Assembly: GCA_963969395.1 (NCBI GenBank)
Contig: OZ017795.1
Location: 32,655,063-32,719,062, forward strand
Source of the DNA: Pseudoscleropodium purum
Taxonomy: Eukaryota; Streptophyta; Bryopsida; Hypnales; Brachytheciaceae
Length of the DNA stretch: 64,000 bases
Direction: 5' to 3'
The stretch's first letter is position 1. Each line of letters opens with the position of its first letter. The notes below the pieces were generated by a model, which did no database searches, was not told the DNA's origin, and saw only the letters and a program-made list of their open reading frames with translations. This document shows, piece by piece, positions 57,544 to 64,000 of the stretch. A program made the position numbers and the translations under genes.

Positions 57544-60221
57544 TATTGAAAACTTGTTGTCAAAAATTGAAAAAATATATATTCTGGTCATTTCAGGCCT
57601 ATGTTTCTTTTACCAGCTTTTATTATTGTGAAACAAAGATGTGGTCTTACGTTCCTACACTATCTAATTATGTCTCAAGGTGGTGGTGGGATCTACTCTA
57701 ATAAGGCAAATGGATGTATTGCAATACCCTAGCCTACTTACAATCTAGGCAAAGCCCACACTCTAATAAGGTAGATTATAATCCCACAATCTACTTGCAT
57801 CTATCCCAATCTTTACTAATCTATTCTATTTTAACTAGATCAAATCCTCACTCAAACTAGACTCACAATTGTAAAATCCTAGGGTACTTACACTTAAACC
57901 AAATTGAAATCTACTTGTAGTTAAAGTCATGCCCTCATACTAATTAAGTTGCTTGTAGCAACCTACTCACAAACAGAGTAAAACCACAACTTATGATGAA
58001 ATAGAATCGACAAGTATTAGAATTATGTGTTACTATATTGTTTTATAATTTTTTGACTTTTAAGTCTAAGCAATTAGAATTACTAGCATCCTCTCTTTGG
58101 TACAATCTAATATTCTAACAACATGAGAGAACCTGAATCAAACTTCCACAACATTAGTTTGCTCAAAAGCCTACTTCTAGGTTTCATAGATCATCCTCTT
58201 CAAGCCTCCTCGCTTGCCTATCACAAATGTGCAAGTACTTTCACATGCACGCTTTCAAGAACTTACTCATTGTTCATATTTAACAATGCTTTATTAAATT
58301 CTTTATATCAATGCAAGATTTATTGGATGGTTCTATATAATGAATTTTTGACATGGTACTAACATAATATTCAATGGAATAGAGATGGTATTATGTGATT
58401 GGCCTTTTCCATACATTATGAATAAATTTTATGGTAGTGTAATAAAGTATTCTTACTTCCTTTCACATATCAGGAGCAAAAAATTTAAAATACAATTATT
58501 AAATATAGTCTCTCAATTGGTAATTTGAAGAGATATCAAATACAATATTATTTGAATGATTTTACACAATGAAGCATGACTTATTTTTTTATGTAGAGTA
58601 CTTAACATGGCCATGTGCCCTTTTTACAAAACTAGTTTTATAAGCATATAAGCTCCCACCTTATTTTTCTATATCCTTTGAAGATTGGATATAGACAATG
58701 CACTTCACAACTCACCCAATGAATGTATCGTTGACCTCTCCCCCCTACCTCTTTACATTTGATCTTAAATAAAAGAAGACAATGCATGTGGTAAATTGAT
58801 TTTTGGTTCAACATTATTAAAATTTCAATAATTGTTTTACTTCAATTTCACTTGATTTTGGCTACTATAATAATGAATTTTCAAAAATATTTGCTTTAAT
58901 TTTTTGGATTTTTTAGACATGCTACTTCACTTATTACTTAGTTGTGGTAATAATAAACAATTAGACTACAATAAGAGTCTTGAAAACCACATGACCAACA
59001 AATTGTTTTAGTGTGATACCAACAATCATATTTTAAGATTTAAATCCTTATAAAGCTTTATCCAATATATAAAGTGCATTTTAGTATAGTTGCTTCTTTA
59101 AAACAAAAAGAATGTTAATTAAGGGGGCAATTGTAATTGGTTGGTCTTGAAACTACTCTAAAATTGTGATTAAGGGGAAAATTGTGATTTTGGGTGGTTC
59201 TAGGTGGCCATTCAAGACCCAAAAATAAATGGCATAATTTATGAAAAAGGCATTATTGGATGTAACTACCTTAAATAAGAAACCTGAAATTATCATCCCA
59301 TATATTAGCCTAAAGTTGCCTTCCATACATTTTTGATGAATAATTATTTAAAATTAGAAGGATTAGTTCAACAATTTATTTTTATTAACAAATTATTTGG
59401 CAATTATTAAACAATTTTTTTTTAACTTTCAACAATCCTTCAATTAATAATGGAAATTAAAAAAATTTAGTCATTGCACAAGATAGTGAAAGTCATGGCT
59501 TTCAATGAATTCATTACTTTTTGTAATGTCCCTACTTTCATTAAAAGAATTTGGTGGGTGGGTGTGGGGGGGGTAGGAGGGCCATTGTAGGGCCTATTCT
59601 TCTACAATTCCTCTGTAATTAAAGAATGCCATATTTTCAAAAAAAGTTGAAAAATAATAATAATGAAAATTCTTAAAATGAAAAAAAAAAGTTGAAAAAA
59701 AAAAATTTAAATGACATGGTAGTCATTATGCCATATCAAGCAACAACTACCATGAGTTCCAGTGGGTTTAGAACCCCGAGAAACTCACAACCCTCCAAAC
59801 TAGATGAATCTCCTCTACTAGCTATAAAATTAGAGAGGAACTATGGGAATCTTAATTTTGGGTTTTCTAGTAGATATGTCATAGAATCAAGTTGTACAAG
59901 TATCTTTTTCAACATATTCTACATTTTTTAGAAGACATGGTGTGGGGTTAAGGTTGAATAGGTCTCTTTTCCAACATTTTGACTTTCTTGCATGTTTAAT
60001 TTTCTTTAGATTCAATGAATTGGCTTTGTTATTTCCAAAACCAAAATTCAATTTTAAAAAAATTTCATTCTTTTCCGTCAATGATGTCATTCAAGACTAG
60101 TGTTGTTTGAAAGAAGCAATGTAGACAAAAGAATCACTATGCCATCCAATGTCCACAAAGCAGATACGTTATAGAATGGTTTTCCTAAAGGAAAATTACA
60201 TTAGCAACTTCTTGAGATGGT
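57544..60221. other. AT-rich intergenic DNA
   Basis: No gene recognised. A right end of the TA-target MITE family (TGTAACTACCTTA, ending about 59,273) has no clear left partner. Around 59,560 a G-rich run (GGTGGGTGGGTGTGGGGGGGG) occurs on the plus strand. Confidence 0.4.
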
Positions 60222-60401
60222 TTTGTATTAATCTAAAGTAAACTATCCCATTTCAAGTCAAATGGGAACAAGCCCATTATGGACTAAATTATGTTAGTTG
60301 TGTGCATTCAAATTCAAAAAAATACACCACTAACATAATTTAGCCTACAATAGGCGGCTTCCATTTGTTTTAGAATGTAATAGTTTACCTTGATACACAA
60401 G
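60222..60401. mobile_element. Fold-back miniature element
   Basis: About 180 bp in which the left half (TTGTATTAATCTAAAGTAAAC, then CCCATTATGGACTAAATTATG) is the imperfect reverse complement of the right half (CATAATTTAGCCTACAATAG, then AGTTTACCTTGATACACAA). Arms of about 75 bp enclose a loop of about 30 bases. No clear target duplication was resolved. Confidence 0.7.
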
Positions 60402-60548
60402 TAACTTACCAATAAAACTTAGAAGTTGATTGAATATCATCTTCAGTTATGGATGGACGAAGTTGTAATTCTAGATGTCCATTTCCTTAGAATTATTTGT
60501 TTGAAAAAATCCCCCTTGTTGATAAGATATATGGACTTCAAATTTTAA

Positions 60549-61115
60549 CCCCTAAAAGATTGAAGCACATTTTAGGTACAAATTGTGAAAATTGCCTTTT
60601 TAAGGATAGTGAAAAAATAATAAATTAAAAAAAAATGAACTATATAAATTTGTATTAGACTACTATGGGAGTGTGTGGAAAAAAAATTTATAAACTTTCA
60701 TCACACAAATTGAAAGATTATAATGTTGAAATTAAAAGAAAAAGTGTTTTTTTTAATCTTACTAGATAAAGCCAACAAACTTTAACTCCTTCTAAAGTGA
60801 GATTTTTATGCTATACATGTTGTTTTAAAAATTTTATCTCGTATCATGTAAATTACCTACATACCTGCCAAATTTTGGAATTATTAGAGGAGTTTTGCAC
60901 ATGTTGTGTGAAGCTTTTTGGTTTACCCCAAAATTTCAAGGCAACATAACTTTTGATTTAGGCATCCAATTAGAAAAAAAAATTATATTTCCTCTATGGG
61001 GGTACATATTCACACCTTGCATCAAAATTTTAAAAATATTTATTAAAAAATGACTTCAAATGCACCTACTCAAAAACTCTTGCTTATTTTCAATGGTCAT
61101 TTGGTCTTTTAGGGG
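60549..61115. mobile_element. TTAA-flanked element with CCCCTAAAAGA ends
   Basis: Begins CCCCTAAAAGA after TTAA (60,545-60,548) and ends with the perfect 11-bp inverse TCTTTTAGGGG, followed by ATAA, a one-base decay of TTAA. Length 567 bp, no coding capacity. Same end structure as the 0.9-kb family but a different interior, so a separate non-autonomous subfamily. Confidence 0.7.
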
Positions 61116-61119
61116 ATAA

Positions 61120-62120
61120 ATTAACCCATAAAAGGATAACAAGGTCTGCACGTTGTAATGTGTATTAGAAATCTTCTACTTTCTATTTGTAATAAATATA
61201 AAATGAACCAACCTATGACAAGAAAACCACTCATGACATACATTGAGGAAATGACTGATAATAATCTTATTTTTTGAAAAGTGACTAGTCATTACAATCT
61301 TGTATCAATCCATGCATATTTTTTTCAATGAATGAGAAGTGGGTTACATTAGGTTGCATTAGTGACCACAATCAATGTTTTTGGTTGATGGTGATGTAAT
61401 GAGTAGTGATTGCAATAGTAAAAACTTCAACCTTTTGAGTATCCAAGAAGTGACTGCTTTAGTAAGCCTTCATGTTGTGACCATGTTAGGAAATATTGTG
61501 ACTACTTTAGGTGAGTAGGATGACTGTCATGAATATACACTTTTTGTTGGTTTGGAAATAGTTTAGAGACAATCTTTTTGATCAATTGGGTAGCCTTCTT
61601 AAAAAATTCATAACAAATTCTCACTTTGTCCAAAAAATATAATTTCAATTGCTCTGACTCCCCATTTCTCATATTTGTCTGTATGTGAATTTAAGAAAAA
61701 ATTAGTCTGGTTTACTTTAGTCTGGGGGTTTGTCTGCGTGTTGGAATTCTGAATACCACAGATTCTTCAAATCTAAAATGCTATGTGATCGTGCACGATA
61801 TTTTGCAAATCATATTCGAGTTTGCTACCCAAAATTAATCCTTTGCGAATACTTTTTTTCTGTTTTACAGAAATAGACAGAATTCTAATACAAGTTCTGA
61901 TATTCTGCCAGAGCCACTTTTTAAGCTTATTCGGTACCTTAGATTCCTGATCCTTTTTAAATGGGGACTTCTTTGGTTCAAGCTTGCACAAGAAATTTGG
62001 GGACTTGCACATTGCCAACCACTCCAAAGATGCCACTTACTTCGGCTTACAATAGGTAGTCAGCAATGATGCCCCTCATTCATAACAGTAGTTCGGTAGG
62101 AGAAAATTTAATAAATTATT

Positions 62121-62157
<37 letters not shown>

Positions 62158-63034
62158 TTTGTTCAAAGAGCCTTCCACTTTACAATTTTTTTTAAATGAA
62201 TATGAAAGCTTTTTTGGTTAAATTTTGTTTATATATATTCTCAACCCATTTTCCAACTTATTGACTAAAATGCACAAGTTATAGGACACATATATTTCTT
62301 TCTAAAAATGTTGAAAGATAGAACCTCACCTTTTAAAAGGGCTATTATAGTTGACCCATTTCCGACCAGGAACCCATTCTTGTCATATAGGTTACACTCT
62401 TTCCAATCAGCAAGAGAAAAACAAGAGATTAATTATGGCACAGTTTACAATGCAATCATAGCGCATTAAGATTGGTTGCAGTCTTTGTTTATTTTTAAAC
62501 CAACCTATAGTTGGAAACATGAATAGAATCTTCAACTAAATTTTTTGTAGTAATAAAATTTTGAGAAATAAAATTCTGAAAAAATATGGAATCTTTCTAA
62601 ACTCTATTTCTATACATGGAAAAATTCCTGCACTCAAGAAATGTATGTTCCAGATACATGGAATTGCTTAAGTGGTCGAAAATGGGTCAGCTACCATAAA
62701 CTGAAAGCTTACATTTTGAAGTTTTAGGTACATTGAACTTGCAATTAGTGGAGATGTATTTACTCTAAAATTCTGGGACAATGTACTTGAACAAGTTAAT
62801 TAAAGGATACTACGTTTGGATTTGTTAAAAAATAAATATTGATGATGATTTTGACCTTGCTTTGAAGACAAGTATGTTGAAGTAGTTTTGGGCCTCTAAC
62901 ATGAAAATATTTTAGGGGTTAAAATCATTAAAATAAAATTTTCACTTTAGCATGTCAATCTTGACCTAATTTAGTGCACTTTAAAAATTCCTCAATTGAT
63001 TTTTTTAATTCCACAATCTTAATGTATACATTAT
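61120..63034. other. AT-rich intergenic DNA with an (AAT)n run
   Basis: No gene. An (AAT)n microsatellite lies at about 62,122-62,155. About 62,460-62,700 resembles the dispersed repeat near 10.4 and 15.0 kb. A lone right end TTTAGGGG|TTAA lies at 62,911-62,922 with no left partner seen. Confidence 0.5.
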
Positions 63035-64000
63035 TACCTAAAGCATCAAGTTGTATTTGGGGGCAACATAGCAATTTTGGGTAGGTCACTATGAATGGAA
63101 TTTTTTTTTTTTTAAATTTTCACACAACATGTGAAACAAGTTTTCTTTAAGGCCAAAAATTTTCATAACTTTTGACTACATGGTTAAAAATTTATTATAT
63201 AATATGTAATTTTCATTATATGGTGGGTAGCTTGGGCAACTCAAAAACTTCTTTAAAATCACTTTTTTAACCCCTAAGCAATAAAGCAACCATTTTTTAA
63301 TTGATGCCCAATTTTAGGCAACAATTTTGGGAGGAAATTTTTTTTTCAAATTTTGGGTTTTCTTTTAATATTTTCATTCAAATCTAAGATTGCTACAATC
63401 AAACACAGTTATAAGAGAAATAGCACAAAGTATATAGAATTTGTGTAGTGTTGAAAAACTTACTATTTGAAAGAAGTGTTGGTGTTGTCATTACTAGATC
63501 TCATGCATTTTTTTCACAAATCAATAGAAACCACAATTTTGACCAATAAAAAGAATTCAAATGCTAAAGAGAAAAATTGCATTTCTGGTGATTTTTTTGA
63601 AGTTATATAGTATCTTCAAAATTCATGTGAAGAGAATTTTAAAATAACTTTATAATTTCAATCATACAAATACTTCCTATTTTTTTATTTTTTTTTATAT
63701 TATTTTTGTTGATGCAAACTTCAAAAAAGTTGTAGAACTTATATTTTATAACACATTTGTGTTTTGTGCGATCCATTGGGGTCTTAGGGGTTAAAAAATA
63801 AAAATTTGAAATTGGTTTTATAGACTTATATATATGAAGAAAGCTTTGAATCATTCCATTTTGATAAATGAGATGAAAGAGTTACAAAGAGTTTTAGCTT
63901 GTAGGTAGTTATGGAATCTTTATTCTACAATATACTTTGAAGTCCTTTATTTCACTCAATTTTCAATATTTTTGGAAACAAATAAAATCATAGGATGTAG
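63035..64000 (+). mobile_element. TTAA-flanked 0.9-kb transposon, copy 4, cut by the window end
   Basis: The left end is TTAT|TACCTAAAG (decayed) and the blocks follow the order of copies 1 and 2. It is interrupted at 63,271-63,790 by a smaller element with the same type of ends, and resumes at AAAATAAAAATTTGAAATTGG. The copy continues past the window. Confidence 0.7.
63271..63790. mobile_element. 520-bp TTAA-flanked element nested in copy 4
   Basis: Starts CCCCTAAG and ends CTTAGGGG, with TTAA at 63,267-63,270 and 63,791-63,794. The host sequence on either side reads TTTTTTAA before and TTAAAAAATAAAAATTTG after, whereas the same place in copies 1 and 2 is an uninterrupted TTTTTTAAGAAAT. So one TTAA was duplicated on insertion. 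Non-coding. Confidence 0.85.

Noticed and set aside
1..64000. tRNA, rRNA, snRNA genes or CRISPR arrays
   Set aside because: I saw no tRNA B-box with a matching cloverleaf, no rRNA sequence, no plant snRNA upstream element and no regularly spaced repeat-spacer array. The 32-bp minisatellite has no spacers. A covariance-model scan would be decisive for RNA genes.

Overview
The window is plant nuclear DNA. It holds four protein genes typical of green plants in about 64 kb of AT-rich, transposon-filled sequence: a Ca2+-dependent protein kinase, a plastid fatty-acid-binding protein with a chalcone-isomerase fold, a plastid TPR protein and an organellar TypA/BipA GTPase. Introns are GT-AG and plant telomere-like AAACCCTAA motifs occur near genes. 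Low gene density and two intron-free reading frames suggest a large genome, perhaps of a non-flowering plant; I cannot name the species.

Layout. 0.75-0.95 kb: a fold-back CACTA miniature element. 2.1-4.7 kb: intron-free CDPK gene (minus) with a TATA box and a probable 5'UTR intron. 4.8-20.5 kb: no gene; a Harbinger/Tourist-like MITE (9.1 kb), a second MITE (11.1 kb), a (TG)n/G-run (13.0 kb), a long-inverted-repeat element (13.1-14.1 kb), a TA-target MITE (15.3 kb) and a 32-bp x 6 minisatellite (17.4 kb). 20.7-28.5 kb: nine-exon TPR gene (minus), 1031 codons, whose introns carry tandem duplications and a MITE. 29-34 kb: repeats, including two copies of a 0.9-kb element. 35.9-38.8 kb: intron-free TypA gene (minus) with a duplicated upstream segment and telo-box motifs. 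39-43 kb: repeats, including a complete inverted copy of the 0.9-kb element. 43.8-48.8 kb: five-exon FAP gene (plus) with an intronic minisatellite. 49-64 kb: repeats, including a retroelement relic (53 kb), a 2.5-kb CACTA element with a perfect 3-bp target duplication (55.1-57.5 kb) and more TTAA-flanked elements.

The genes do not form a pathway. Three of the four products look organelle-targeted (two plastid, one mitochondrial) and the CDPK is a cytosolic or membrane signalling kinase.

The most notable finding is a dispersed family of DNA transposons that begin CCCCTAA, end TTAGGGG and sit between TTAA tetranucleotides. At least seven copies or relatives are present. One is nested inside another, so the interrupted site can be compared with two intact relatives, and this supports TTAA target duplication. 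The ends recall piggyBac-type elements, which are not usual in plants. No transposase was seen. Exon boundaries were inferred by eye from reading frame, splice sites and remembered family sequence; no database was searched.
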